DNA of 64,000 bases, from positions 2,232,001-2,296,000 of the forward strand of contig NZ_CP108513.1 in assembly GCF_035989285.1 (NCBI RefSeq), given 5' to 3'. Within the stretch, counting starts at the first letter, position 1; every line of letters starts with the position of its first letter. The translations under genes and the position numbers were made by a program. Positions 53,587-63,112 of this stretch are shown one piece after another. Below the pieces are notes generated by a model. That model worked only from the letters and a program-made list of their open reading frames with translations. It made no database searches and had not been told where the DNA came from. The DNA is from Streptomyces sp. NBC_01235 (GTDB lineage: Bacteria; Actinomycetota; Actinomycetes; Streptomycetales; Streptomycetaceae).

Positions 53587-53601
53587 TGATACTCAGTATC
53601 A
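53587..53601. promoter_or_regulatory. Operator over the SDR -35 box
   Basis: TGATACTCAGTATCA is palindromic except for the central base. Read on the minus strand it overlaps the TTGATA -35 hexamer of the SDR promoter. It is nearly identical to the site before the TetR gene (52035-52049). Confidence 0.75.
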
Positions 53602-54239
53602 AGTCGTTCCTCTGTGGATTCTTGAGCATGAGTAACTCCACCTTCGTTCACAGCTCCCGGCCAAGCCGTCGAGCCTGCGTGGCACTCGCGAGCGACGGTT
53701 CACGGCAGAGGTGACCGAAGTAGCGATCCGGCTCTCGACCACCCGCTGCTGCCCGGCATCGGCGCCCAGCACAACCTGCGACGCACTCACTCGCCGGGCA
53801 TCCGCTCCGTGCGCGTGGCCACCCACTGCACCGAGACCGGCATCTCCGCCCAGCACATCGCCGCGGCCGCAGGCTGGGCATGGATGTGGCGGGCTTCCTG
53901 GTGGTGGTGTCTCACTGCCCGAACCCGCCGAACTGACCCGCCAGGCCAGCCGATGGAGTCCTGCGGCGCCCACTGCGTCCGCACCACTGGCCCCGTTGGC
54001 GGCTCGCTCCCGGCTATCGCCGTGAGCCCGCTCCGGGCCTGCTCATGGTCCGCCGCCCGGCTCGGCTCGACGTCTTGCCCTGATCTGAGCGGAGCTTCTC
54101 CCGAGGACGGCGCCGTACTCATCGGCTACAGCTCGCTCGACAGGCCGGAAGACCGTCACCCGCAAGGAGGGCGTCGGCCGGGCCGCGGAGCAGCTCAGGG
54201 CCGGACAGCCGACGCTCACCACGCGATCAGCCGGCACAA
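53602..54239. other. No gene supported, probably degraded
   Basis: Short frames in all phases, none with a family signature or ribosome site. Thr/Arg-rich pieces suggest decayed coding sequence. No hairpin of note. Confidence 0.3.
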
Positions 54240-55310
54240 TCATCGAGGCGGTGTGCTTGCCCGCAGCACGACGTTCGTGTCGACCGGTACGATCCGCGGG
54301 ACGTCATCGTCGGAGAGCGCGAGCTCCATCGCACGGAGTCCGACCTGCTGCAGAGGCACGTTCACGGACGTCAGCTCCGGGACGACGTCCACCGCCGGGC
54401 CGATGTCGTCGAAGCCGGCGACGGCGATGTCCCGGCCAGGGACAAGCCCGGCGTCGCGGAATGCGGTCATCACACCGATCGCCATGACGTCGCTGACCGC
54501 GAAGACGAGTTCCGTGCCGTCCAGTCCCCGCCGGACGAGCTCCCGGGCCGCCGCGCACCCCCCTCGGCGACTGAACTCGGCGTCGACCACCAGCCGTTCG
54601 TCGACGTCGATGCCGAACTCGCGCAGGCCCTCCACGAAACCGCTGCACCGGTCACGGGACGTCCTGAGGCCGGTCCCCGCCCGGGCCACCGCGAACCGCC
54701 GGTAGCCGAGCCCTACCATCGCGCGGGCAAGCTGCCGCGCTCCCCCGTAGTTGTCGATGCTGACGGTGTGGAAGGGCAGGTCGTGCTGGCTGATCAGGAC
54801 CACGCTGCCGCCCGCTTCCCGGTAGGCGTGGAGCTCCTCGACCAGTGCGTCGCGGTCATCGGTGCCGTCGACGCGGCTGCCGGTCATGATGATGACGCGG
54901 GGGCGCATGCCGCGCAGCGTCCCGACGATCTGGAGTTCCCGCTCCGGGGAGCGGTCCGCGACCGCCATGGTCACGATGAGTCCGGCGGCCTCGGCTGCCT
55001 GCGTCACACCTGCCGCGATGGAGGAGAAGTACGGGTCGTCGACACCGCTGACGACCAGCGCGGCGATGTTCGTCGAACCCCGCGCGATCGCCTGGGCGGA
55101 CAGGTGCGGTGCGTAGTCCAGCTCCGCGGCCGCAGTGAGCACACGGTCGACGTTCTCCTGCCGGACGTTGCGGACGCTGCCGTTGAGCACCCGCGACGCC
55201 GTCGCCTGTGAGACGCCCGCCGTCCGCGCCACATCATGCAGGGTCACCTGGCGCCCCTCGGATACGGCCTCCCCGCGACGCCGTACAGGCGCTGCCGCTC
55301 CATCTTCCAT
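54240..55310 (-). CDS. LacI-family sugar-responsive repressor 1
   Basis: 356 residues from ATG 55310; an ATG three codons upstream is equally placed. [23 protein letters not shown], then hinge-helix [15 protein letters not shown]. The periplasmic-binding-like domain follows ([60 protein letters not shown]). It is a paralogue of the regulator encoded divergently at 55571. It probably represses the GH59/beta-helix locus or itself until a sugar binds. Confidence 0.92.
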   Translation of the reverse strand: MEDGAAAPVRRRGEAVSEGRQVTLHDVARTAGVSQATASRVLNGSVRNVRQENVDRVLTAAAELDYAPHLSAQAIARGSTNIAALVVSGVDDPYFSSIAAGVTQAAEAAGLIVTMAVADRSPERELQIVGTLRGMRPRVIIMTGSRVDGTDDRDALVEELHAYREAGGSVVLISQHDLPFHTVSIDNYGGARQLARAMVGLGYRRFAVARAGTGLRTSRDRCSGFVEGLREFGIDVDERLVVDAEFSRRGGCAAARELVRRGLDGTELVFAVSDVMAIGVMTAFRDAGLVPGRDIAVAGFDDIGPAVDVVPELTSVNVPLQQVGLRAMELALSDDDVPRIVPVDTNVVLRASTPPR

Positions 55311-55570
55311 GCCGCACATTGTGCACCGAGCCGCCCAGCGCCTGGAAGTCGCGCATTCACTACCGAGGGTCACTCCGCAGGCCGGTGCGCTTACCGCTAC
55401 CGCACATGCCTTGCGGAATCCAACCGGGCCGACGCGACCTCCTTCCAGCCAGGCGACCGTATCCCGAGTCAGTCACCGGCACTTTCGTCCACACCTGCGC
55501 GGCCTGGCCGGGGATATCCTCGGGTAGCGTCGACGGCGGCTCGTTTTCGTGGCGCGGGAGGGACGGCGCG

Positions 55571-56605
55571 ATGCCCCATTCAGCCAGACCGACCGTCACC
55601 CTGCGTGACGTGGCGGCGGCCGCCGGTGTGTCGGTCTCGACCGCGTCGCGAGTGCTGGGCGGCAGTTCCCGCACGGTCGCGGAGGAATACCGGCAGCGGG
55701 TCGTCTCCGCCGCCGCCGCGTTGCGCTACACCGCGGACGCCGCGGCCCGGGCGATGCGGCGCGCGAACGACTCGATCGCGGTCGTCGGCGACGATCTCAC
55801 GACCCCGTCGATGGGAATGGTCGCCGCGGCGATGGAACGGCGAGCGCGCGACGCAGGTGCGTTCGTGACCGTCTCGTCGACCCACGGCACCGCCGAGCGG
55901 CAGCTCGAAACCGTCCGGTTGCAGCGTGCTCTGCGGCCGCGTGCGCTCATTCTGACCTCGAGCCGCCTCGACACGAACGCCCTCGGCGGGCGGCTGCTCG
56001 ACGAGTTGCTCGGCTACGAACGCGAGGGCGGCCGGGTAGTGATCGTCGGTGACACCGACATGCCGTTCGACTCCATCAGCTTCGACAATCACGGCCCTGC
56101 GAGGGAATTGGCCGGCTACGTCGCCGCGGCGGGGCACCGGCACGTGACGATCCTCGCCGGCGTACGCGGGAAGGGGAACGTCTCGGCCCGTACCGCAGGC
56201 TTCATAGCCGGTCTCCGCGGCGGCGGCGTCGAGGAGCGGCACATCCGGATCTCGCACTGCCCGGTGAGCCGCCAAGGAGGGTTCGACGCGGCGCGGCGGC
56301 TGGTCACCGAGGGGCTGGAGCCGCCCCACGCGGTCCTCGCCGCCAACGACACCATCGCCATCGGCGCGATGTCCGCCTTCCGTACTGCCGGGGTGGCAGT
56401 GCCGGACGAGGTCTCGGTGACCGGTTTCGACGACATCGAGCTCGCGATCGACGTGACACCGCGGCTGACGACCGTGTCGTTGCCGCTGGCGCAGGCAGGT
56501 GCCGAGGCGGTCCGCCTCGCGCTCGCGGACCGTACGGAAGCAGAGCATCTGATGATGCGTGGGCAGGTCGTGGTGCGCGACAGCACGGCGATCCGCGTCG
56601 TCTGA
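55571..56605 (+). CDS. LacI-family sugar-responsive repressor 2
   Basis: 344 residues from ATG 55571. HTH: VTLRDVAAAAGVSVSTASRV. Ligand domain: VVGDDLTTPSMG, ALILTSSRLDTNALG, AANDTIAIGAMSAF and SVTGFDDIELAID. It shares the domain layout and several long blocks with the LacI regulator at 54240. The intergenic region between them is 260 bp. It lies 256 bp before GH59, so it is a natural candidate to read the 49-bp element upstream of that gene. Confidence 0.92.
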   Translation: MPHSARPTVTLRDVAAAAGVSVSTASRVLGGSSRTVAEEYRQRVVSAAAALRYTADAAARAMRRANDSIAVVGDDLTTPSMGMVAAAMERRARDAGAFVTVSSTHGTAERQLETVRLQRALRPRALILTSSRLDTNALGGRLLDELLGYEREGGRVVIVGDTDMPFDSISFDNHGPARELAGYVAAAGHRHVTILAGVRGKGNVSARTAGFIAGLRGGGVEERHIRISHCPVSRQGGFDAARRLVTEGLEPPHAVLAANDTIAIGAMSAFRTAGVAVPDEVSVTGFDDIELAIDVTPRLTTVSLPLAQAGAEAVRLALADRTEAEHLMMRGQVVVRDSTAIRVV

Positions 56606-56705
56606 ACCGACCCTGAGCCGATCACTCCCGCCGAAGCGCACACCGCCTTCGGGCCACCAGAACTGCCACACATCAAAGCCGCATTTTTTACCCGCTGACC
56701 GATGC

Positions 56706-56754
56706 TTGACGCCTTCGATCACGGACGGGCACACTGCGCGGAATACGATTTCCC
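56706..56754 (+). promoter_or_regulatory. Conserved 49-bp promoter/operator element, copy 1 (GH59)
   Basis: TTGACGC opens the element (candidate -35). A 21-bp core GGGCACACTGCGCGGAATAC(G) follows 21 bp after its start, then one variable base and TTTCCC. It aligns without gaps to copy 2 at 59578, with differences almost only in the spacer. Its location 108 bp before the GH59 start suits a promoter with a bound regulator. Confidence 0.8.
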
Positions 56755-56861
56755 ACTGAGGAAAGCTCCTCTCCCGGGCGGGCCCCGCCTCTGCGATCCA
56801 CGCGACGGAGTCTCAGTGCAAGCCGCACCCACACCCGCACTCCCTCCTAGGAGGATCTGCC

Positions 56862-59342
56862 GTGCACGACGTCATAGGGCTGCCTGACAGGCACATCAGA
56901 CGGTTGGCGGCCCTGGCCGCCCTGCTCATGGGACTGGCCCTGCTGACCGGCCGAGCACTGTCGCCCGCGTACGCCGCCACCGACACGGCGATCACCGTCG
57001 ACGGCACCAGCGGCGGACGCACCTTCGACGGCGTGGGCGCGATCAGCGGCGGCGGCGGCAACACCCGCCTCCTGGTCGACTACCCGTCCACCCAGCGCAA
57101 CCAGGTCCTGGACTACCTGTTCAAGCCCGGCTACGGCGCGGCCCTGGAGATCCTCAAGGTCGAGATCGGCGGCGACACCAACTCGACCGACGGCTCCGAG
57201 GCCAGCTTCGAGCACTCGAAGGGCGACATCGACTGCAACGCCGGCTACGAGTGGTGGGTGATGGAGCAGGCCAAGGCCCGTAACCCCGACATCAAGCTCT
57301 TCGCCCTGGCCTGGGGCGCCCCCGGCTGGATAGGGAACGGCAACTTCTACTCGACGGACGGGATCAACTACCTGATCGACTGGATGGGCTGCGCCAAGCA
57401 GCACGGCCTGAGCATCGACTACCTCGGTGGCCAGAACGAGAAGACGTACAGCGCCTCCTTCTACGAGAACCTGAAGTCGGCCCTGGCCGCGAACGGCTAC
57501 ACCTCGACCAAGCTGGTCGGCAGCGATGAGACCAACTGGAACATCGCCACCGCCATGAAGACCGACAGCGCCCTGAACAACGCCGTGGACATCGTCGGCG
57601 CGCACTATCCCTGCACGTACGCGTCCGCTATGACCACCTGCTCCTCCTCCGGCGACGCCCAGTCGCTGGGCAAGCAGCTCTGGGCCAGCGAGAACGGCTC
57701 GGAGAACGCCGAGACCGGGGCGGCCCCGGTCGCCCGTGCCATCAACCGCGGCTACCTCGACGCCAAGATGAGCGCGTACATCAACTGGCCCATGCTGGCC
57801 GCCGACTACCAGAACCTCTACTTCCACGACCAGGGCCTGATCACCGCGAACCAGCCCTGGTCCGGCGCCTACAGTGTCTCCCGCACCGCCTGGTCCATCG
57901 CCCAGACCACGCAGTTCACCTCACCCGGCTGGAAGTACCTCGACAGCGCCTCCGGCTACCTCGGCGGCGACCGCGCCAACGGCAGCTACGTCAGCTACAC
58001 GGCGCCCGACAAGAGCGCCTGGAGCACCGTCTTCGAGACCATGGACGCCACCGCTTCCCAGACGGTCACCCTCGGCATCGCCGGCGGCCTGCCCGGCGGC
58101 AACCTGCATGTGTGGTCCACCGACCTGTCACAGCCCGGCGGCGCCACCCCGCGCATGGTGCAGAACAGTGACCTGACCGCCAGCAACGGCACGTACACCC
58201 TCACCCTGGACCCCGGTCACGTCTACACCGTGACCACCGCCACCGGCCAGGGTGCCGGAACGGCCACCTCGCCCGCGCGCAACCGGCTCGTCATGCCCTA
58301 CTCGGACTCCTTCGCCGGCTACAGCACCGGGCAGGAGGTGAAGTACTTCGCCTCCATGAACGGCGCGTTCCAGGCCGCCCCCTGCACCGGGGGCCGCACC
58401 GGCCAGTGCCTGCGCCAGACCGCCCCCCAGAAGCCGATCGTCTGGTGGTACCCAGCCACGAACGCCCTCCAGCCCTACACCCTCATGGGCGACGTCGGCT
58501 GGAGCAACTACACGGTCAGCTCCGACGTACTGCTGGAGAAGAGCAGCAGCTCCGCAGAGCTCCTCGGCCGTGTCGGCACCCAGACGAAGTTCAGCGCCGG
58601 GGGGATGAACGCCTACCACCTGCGCCTGTCCGACACCGGATCCTGGTCGCTGTTGAAGACCGACACCGCCGGCAGCAAAGCGTGGAACTGGACCACCCTT
58701 GCCAGCGGTACCGTCACCGCTCCCGGCACGGGCACCTGGCACAACCTGTCGCTGACCTTCCAGAACAGCACCATCATCGCCAAGATCGACGGAAACACCG
58801 TCGGCACGGTCACCGACACGAGCTACGGTGCGGGCCTGGCCGGCCTGGGCACCGCCGGCTACTACCCCGTCGAGTACTCCAACTTCTCCGTCACCCACGA
58901 GCCGGTCAGCGACCTGTCCGGCACCTACAAGATCATCAGCGTCGGCACCGGCAAGGTGCTCACCGCCTACAACGGTGGAACCAGCGACGGCACGCCCGTC
59001 GTTCAGAAGACCGACGCTAACAGCGGCAGCCAGCAGTGGAAACTGGCCTACACCAGCGGCGGCTACCTCACCATCACGGGTGTCACCAGCGGCAAGTCCC
59101 TCGACATCAACGCGGCTTCCACCTGGCCCGGCACCCAGTTGCAGCTGAAGACCCCCAGCGGGAGCGTCAGCCAGCAGTGGCTGATCGCCCCGGGCGACAG
59201 CGGCGGCTACACCATCGAGTCCCGGTCGAACGGGTACAACGTGGACGTGTACAAGGGTGGGACCACCGACAACACCCCCATCGACCAGTGGTACACCAAC
59301 GGCGGCAGCAACCAGCGTTGGAAGCTGGTCAAGGTGGCATGA
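56862..59342 (+). CDS. Secreted GH59 galactocerebrosidase-like enzyme with ricin-type lectin domain
   Basis: 826 residues, GTG start after CTAGGAGGATC. A signal peptide ends near SPAYA. The catalytic part is strikingly like human GALC: RTFDGVGAISGGGGNTRLL, VLDYLFKPGYGA, LKVEIGGD, acid/base Glu in GGQNEKTY, VGAHYPCT and nucleophile Glu in LWASENGSE. A laminin-G-like domain (PYSDSFAGYSTGQEV) follows, as in GALC, and a C-terminal beta-trefoil of QQW repeats (about 690-826). It should cleave beta-galactosidic bonds outside the cell. Natural substrate, such as galactolipid or arabinogalactan, unknown. Confidence 0.9.
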   Translation: MHDVIGLPDRHIRRLAALAALLMGLALLTGRALSPAYAATDTAITVDGTSGGRTFDGVGAISGGGGNTRLLVDYPSTQRNQVLDYLFKPGYGAALEILKVEIGGDTNSTDGSEASFEHSKGDIDCNAGYEWWVMEQAKARNPDIKLFALAWGAPGWIGNGNFYSTDGINYLIDWMGCAKQHGLSIDYLGGQNEKTYSASFYENLKSALAANGYTSTKLVGSDETNWNIATAMKTDSALNNAVDIVGAHYPCTYASAMTTCSSSGDAQSLGKQLWASENGSENAETGAAPVARAINRGYLDAKMSAYINWPMLAADYQNLYFHDQGLITANQPWSGAYSVSRTAWSIAQTTQFTSPGWKYLDSASGYLGGDRANGSYVSYTAPDKSAWSTVFETMDATASQTVTLGIAGGLPGGNLHVWSTDLSQPGGATPRMVQNSDLTASNGTYTLTLDPGHVYTVTTATGQGAGTATSPARNRLVMPYSDSFAGYSTGQEVKYFASMNGAFQAAPCTGGRTGQCLRQTAPQKPIVWWYPATNALQPYTLMGDVGWSNYTVSSDVLLEKSSSSAELLGRVGTQTKFSAGGMNAYHLRLSDTGSWSLLKTDTAGSKAWNWTTLASGTVTAPGTGTWHNLSLTFQNSTIIAKIDGNTVGTVTDTSYGAGLAGLGTAGYYPVEYSNFSVTHEPVSDLSGTYKIISVGTGKVLTAYNGGTSDGTPVVQKTDANSGSQQWKLAYTSGGYLTITGVTSGKSLDINAASTWPGTQLQLKTPSGSVSQQWLIAPGDSGGYTIESRSNGYNVDVYKGGTTDNTPIDQWYTNGGSNQRWKLVKVA

Positions 59343-59364
59343 CCGACTGAGCAACCGAGCCCTT

Positions 59365-59400
59365 GGGTGGGGCAGGCCCGACCCCCGGCCTGCCCCACCC
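59365..59400 (+). terminator. Terminator hairpin after GH59
   Basis: Arms GGGTGGGGCAGGCC and its exact complement, 14 bp, enclose an 8-nt loop 22 bp after the stop. Confidence 0.8.
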
Positions 59401-59577
59401 GTGCGCCGGGGGCCATGAGATGCGCCTGCGCTGCTGGGCCCCGCCGGGCGACGGGTTGAGCAGTCAGTGACAAGCGCCTTACGAAGCAGCCGGGCTGCCG
59501 CACGGCTCGCTGTCGCACGGCGCCGTCGGTTTTCCGGCAGGGGCCTCCACAACGCCGACGTTCATCTGCTCGAAACC

Positions 59578-59626
59578 TTGACGCACTCGATCGGCGCTGG
59601 GCACACTGCGCGGAATACGTTTTCCC
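59578..59626 (+). promoter_or_regulatory. Conserved 49-bp promoter/operator element, copy 2 (beta-helix gene)
   Basis: This copy has the same TTGACGC, TCGATC, 21-bp core and TTTCCC as the element at 56706. It lies 279 bp before the beta-helix start, leaving a long leader. It ties the two secreted-protein genes into one regulon. Confidence 0.8.
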
Positions 59627-59904
59627 GACGCGGCCCCGAGGGGCAGGCATGACGTTCTCGATGGCCCGCTGCACATCCGGGAGGGCACTGTGACACTGAA
59701 AGCACGGATCTTGGAGCCGCAGCGGAGCTCAGCCCCCGATGGGGCGTGTCCGGCCGGACCAGTGCCCATGTCGTCGCGCACCCGTTGGTGCGTCCACCGT
59801 AGGGTCCCGAGCCGCCGGCGCCCCGAGTCGTTACGCGACGTCTCGGCTGGAGGCGTCACGACAGGAGCCGGTACCTCACCACCACAGACGACAAGAAGAG
59901 GACA

Positions 59905-62178
59905 ATGACCGTAAACCGAAGACTTGTGTCACGAGCGACAGCCGCCGCACTGTGCGCGCTGGCGGTCGTGCTCGCGTCGATCGTGCTCATCCCCGCGCAG
60001 CGGGCCTTCGCCGCGGGCACCACGTACTTCGTGAGCACGAGCGGCAGCGACAGCAACGCCGGAACCAGCACCAGCGCGCCCTGGCGCTCGCTGAGCAAGG
60101 TGAACGCGACGACGTTCCAGCCCGGCGACACCATTCGCCTCGAGGCCGGTGACACCTGGACCGGGCAACTCTGGCCGAAGGGGTCCGGCGCCGACGGCTC
60201 CCCGATCGCCATCGACAGCTACGGAACGGGCGCCAAGCCGAAGATCGCCGGCCAGGGCACCGTCGCCGATGCGGTGCGGCTGAACAACCAGCAGTACTGG
60301 GAGATCCGCAACCTCGACGTGTCGAACGCGGTGCCCACGGGGACGACCGACGGTTCGAAGCTCGGCGACTTCCGCGGCATCGGAGTGCACGGTGACAACG
60401 GCCAGACCCTGCACCACTTCGTGATCGACTCGGTGGACGTGCACGACGTCACCGGCGAGGTCAAGTGGGTCGGCGGCAGCACCGCCGACAACAAGCCGGG
60501 CATCACCTTCCAGCAGGGCTGGGACCGCTCGAAGGACACCGGCGGCATCGCCTTCCTCACCGGCGTCCAGGACATCACCGCGCCCGGCGCCCCGACGGTC
60601 CTCGACAGCATCACCGTGGAGAACTCCACCATCAAGAACACCTCGTTCAGCGGGATCGTCACGAAGCAGTACGCCGGTGACGCGCCAGGTGCCGTCTTCA
60701 CCGGCTGGGGCAAGCGCGCCACGGCCAGCGACCCCAAGTACACCCCGTACACCAACGTCACGTTCCGCGGGAACTACATCACGCAGGCGAACACCCCCTA
60801 CGGCTGCAACGGCATCTACCTCACCGGCACCCGGGGCGGACTCGTCGAAGGCAACGTGATCGACCGGGTCGGCGTCTCCGGCGTCGAGACCAACATGGCC
60901 GACAGCATCACCGTCCAGCACAACGAGATCATGGGCACCCACCTCTCGTCGGGCGGCGCCGACCAGAACGCCCTGGATCCCGACATCGGCACCACCAACC
61001 AGCTGTTCCAGTACAACTACCTCCACGACAACGGCGACGGCGTCCTGCTCTGCGCGTGCAACTCCAGCGTCCAGTTCGGCAGCCTGGTGCTCCGCTACAA
61101 CGTCATCACCGGCAGCACTCGGTGGAACCTCCACTTGTCGCAGACGGGCGGCACGGTGGCGAACATCTACAACAACACCTTCGCCAACACCAGTTCGACG
61201 AACATGGTGACCGGCGGCGTCTCCGGCAAGGCGACGCTGACCAACAACCTGTTCGTCTCCGGGCAGTCCGCGCCCACGTTCGTGCAAAAGTCGACCATCA
61301 TCTACAACAAGAACGGCTACTCGGACAACCTGACGACCGTGCCCACGTCCGACGCGAACGCCGTGGTCGGCGCTCCGCAGTTCGTGAATGCCTCCGTCAC
61401 GGGGCCCTACGGCGACGAGAACGGCCCGAGGCTCGGCACGGCGACGAACTTCGCGCTCCAGTCGGGCTCGGTGTTCGTCGACGCCGGAGCCACGGTCAGC
61501 AGCAACGGAGGCCTCGATAACGCCGGGTCTCCTGTGCCGATCGGGAACGGTCCGGAGATCGGTGCCCTCGAACGCGGCGCGCCCAACATCGCGTTCACGG
61601 ACACCTTCGACGGCCGGGCGACCGGCACGCTCGCCGACGGGACCAATGGATGGCGAGTCATCTCGACCAACAACGACGTCTCCGTGGTGGAGACGCCGTC
61701 CGCCACCGACAAGAGCGTCCGGCTGACCCGCACCATCGAAGGCGGCGGCACCGACGGGACCAACCTCGCCCGGCTCTTCAGCACCCCGCTGCAGGGCGTG
61801 GTGACCATCGACACGCAGGTGATGCGCAACGACACGCAGGCCGGCTGGTTCGGGCTGCCCTACGTGTACAACGCCAGCGGCGTCCAAGCCGTCAGCGTCG
61901 CGTTCGCCCGCGGCGAGATCCACGCGTATCAGGGAACCACGGACTCCGTGATCGGTACGTACACGAATGGCAAGTGGTACCGGGTCACGCTCACGGTGGA
62001 CACCGTGAACCAGCGGTTCGACCTGGACATCGACGGCCGTCGCGTGCTGAACGACGCGGCGTTCCGCACCTCGATGCCGGGGATCGCGAAGGTCGCGTGG
62101 TACTCGAACGGGGGCGAGCGCGGGGCGGTGCACGTGGACGACGTCCAGATCTCGCGCGGTACCGGATTCGGCCAGTGA
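59905..62178 (+). CDS. Secreted right-handed beta-helix protein with C-terminal jelly-roll
   Basis: 757 residues, AAGAGGAC upstream of ATG 59905. A signal peptide ends near RAFAAG. The mature protein opens with YFVSTSGSDSNAGTSTSAPW and a long parallel beta-helix with N-rich turns (NVTFRGNYI, NNLFVSG), to about residue 560. A laminin-G-like module starting DTFDGRATG follows (575-757). This layout suits polysaccharide lyases or glycosidases acting on pectin- or galactan-type chains. No catalytic residues can be named. Confidence 0.82.
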   Translation: MTVNRRLVSRATAAALCALAVVLASIVLIPAQRAFAAGTTYFVSTSGSDSNAGTSTSAPWRSLSKVNATTFQPGDTIRLEAGDTWTGQLWPKGSGADGSPIAIDSYGTGAKPKIAGQGTVADAVRLNNQQYWEIRNLDVSNAVPTGTTDGSKLGDFRGIGVHGDNGQTLHHFVIDSVDVHDVTGEVKWVGGSTADNKPGITFQQGWDRSKDTGGIAFLTGVQDITAPGAPTVLDSITVENSTIKNTSFSGIVTKQYAGDAPGAVFTGWGKRATASDPKYTPYTNVTFRGNYITQANTPYGCNGIYLTGTRGGLVEGNVIDRVGVSGVETNMADSITVQHNEIMGTHLSSGGADQNALDPDIGTTNQLFQYNYLHDNGDGVLLCACNSSVQFGSLVLRYNVITGSTRWNLHLSQTGGTVANIYNNTFANTSSTNMVTGGVSGKATLTNNLFVSGQSAPTFVQKSTIIYNKNGYSDNLTTVPTSDANAVVGAPQFVNASVTGPYGDENGPRLGTATNFALQSGSVFVDAGATVSSNGGLDNAGSPVPIGNGPEIGALERGAPNIAFTDTFDGRATGTLADGTNGWRVISTNNDVSVVETPSATDKSVRLTRTIEGGGTDGTNLARLFSTPLQGVVTIDTQVMRNDTQAGWFGLPYVYNASGVQAVSVAFARGEIHAYQGTTDSVIGTYTNGKWYRVTLTVDTVNQRFDLDIDGRRVLNDAAFRTSMPGIAKVAWYSNGGERGAVHVDDVQISRGTGFGQ

Positions 62179-62228
62179 CAGCCAGGGCAAGTGTGGTGGC
62201 GTGAGCATTTCGGTAAGTAAACCGATCC

Positions 62229-62242
62229 AGTAAGCGCTTCCT
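62229..62242. promoter_or_regulatory. LacI-type operator without an adjacent downstream gene
   Basis: AGTAAGCGCTTCCT contains the palindromic AAGCGCTT core. It is nearly the complement of the site at 63072. The next gene on either side faces away, so it may be a relic. Confidence 0.55.
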
Positions 62243-62287
62243 CGTCCACCATGATGCTCAGCTCAGGCTAACGTCATGAAAATGAAG

Positions 62288-62329
62288 AATGGGATCTGCC
62301 TGGCCGATATCGGCCAGGCAGATCCCATT
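62288..62329. terminator. 42-bp perfect palindrome, bidirectional terminator
   Basis: Two 20-nt arms, beginning AATGGGATCTGCCTGGCCGA, are exactly complementary around a TA centre. It lies between the convergent beta-helix and SGNH genes, 10 bp from the SGNH stop. Confidence 0.85.
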
Positions 62330-62338
62330 GCCGACTGA

Positions 62339-62983
62339 TCAACGTGATGAAATCTGCTGCAGCGTGGCGCTCACCACCGGTACGTAGAACGTGGCGATAC
62401 CCGCCTCATTGGGATGTGTTCCCGATCCCTCTGTGCCAGGGAAACCGTTGACCAGGTCGTCGAATGTGTACTTCGCACGCTGGGTGTCATCGCGCGTGTC
62501 GAACGCGGTCTCTCCGAAGACGTCGGCAACGGCGACGTCCCACTTGCGGCAGGCTTCCAAGGTCACCTCGCGCAGCGCCACCTGAGTGTCCCAGTCCCGC
62601 GAACCGAGCTTGTGGGCGGCGACGTACACGATGCGGGCGGTCGGCCACTTCCGCCCCATGACGTGCAGCGTCTTCTCCAACTCTTCCACGTAGGTGCTGA
62701 GCGTGTACGCGCGGTCCCGGAAAATGGACTGCGCGTCATTGGTGCCTCCGTCGAAGATGACGAAGTCCGGCGCGATGTCGGTCGCTTGCTCGACCTGCGT
62801 GAGTATCTGCCCTCCGGAAGCATGCGCGTCGGCGCCTATGGTCGCGCCGTTCCGGGCGAACTTGGTGAGGGACATGCCCTCGCGCTCTGCAACTACGTCC
62901 ACGAAACTGTGCAGATACACATGTCCGTACACAATGCTGTCGCCGAAGGCATAGACGCTCTTGCCTACCAACCCATTGTTCAC
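62339..62983 (-). CDS. SGNH/GDSL hydrolase, cytoplasmic
   Basis: 214 residues, GTG start with AAGGAGG ten bases upstream. Blocks: VYAFGDSIVYG (Ser), ARNGATIG (Gly), FDGGTNDAQS (Asn) and GTHPNEAG (His). No signal peptide, so it is intracellular. It likely deacylates an imported sugar ester. It shares a divergent control region containing a LacI-type operator with the cupin gene. Confidence 0.88.
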   Translation of the reverse strand: MNNGLVGKSVYAFGDSIVYGHVYLHSFVDVVAEREGMSLTKFARNGATIGADAHASGGQILTQVEQATDIAPDFVIFDGGTNDAQSIFRDRAYTLSTYVEELEKTLHVMGRKWPTARIVYVAAHKLGSRDWDTQVALREVTLEACRKWDVAVADVFGETAFDTRDDTQRAKYTFDDLVNGFPGTEGSGTHPNEAGIATFYVPVVSATLQQISSR

Positions 62984-63032
62984 ATCGTCCTCCTTGCGGC
63001 TTCGCTATTCGGGTCTGATTTTAAACAGAACA

Positions 63033-63085
63033 TTGACGGGTTGGGCGACCGGGACGTAAATTAAGAGAGATAGAAAGCGCTTACT
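63033..63085 (+). promoter_or_regulatory. Promoter with LacI-type operator for the cupin gene
   Basis: TTGACG (63033) and TAAATT (63057) are 18 bp apart. AGAAAGCGCTTACT follows at 63072-63085, at about the transcription start, which is a classical repression site. Confidence 0.72.
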
Positions 63086-63112
63086 GTAGTGAACTGGAGT
63101 GTTGACACACAC

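Noticed and set aside
59929..62208. A 759-codon minus-strand frame
   Set aside because: Mirror of the beta-helix gene; composition is Val/Asp/Arg-rich, as expected for an antisense high-GC frame.
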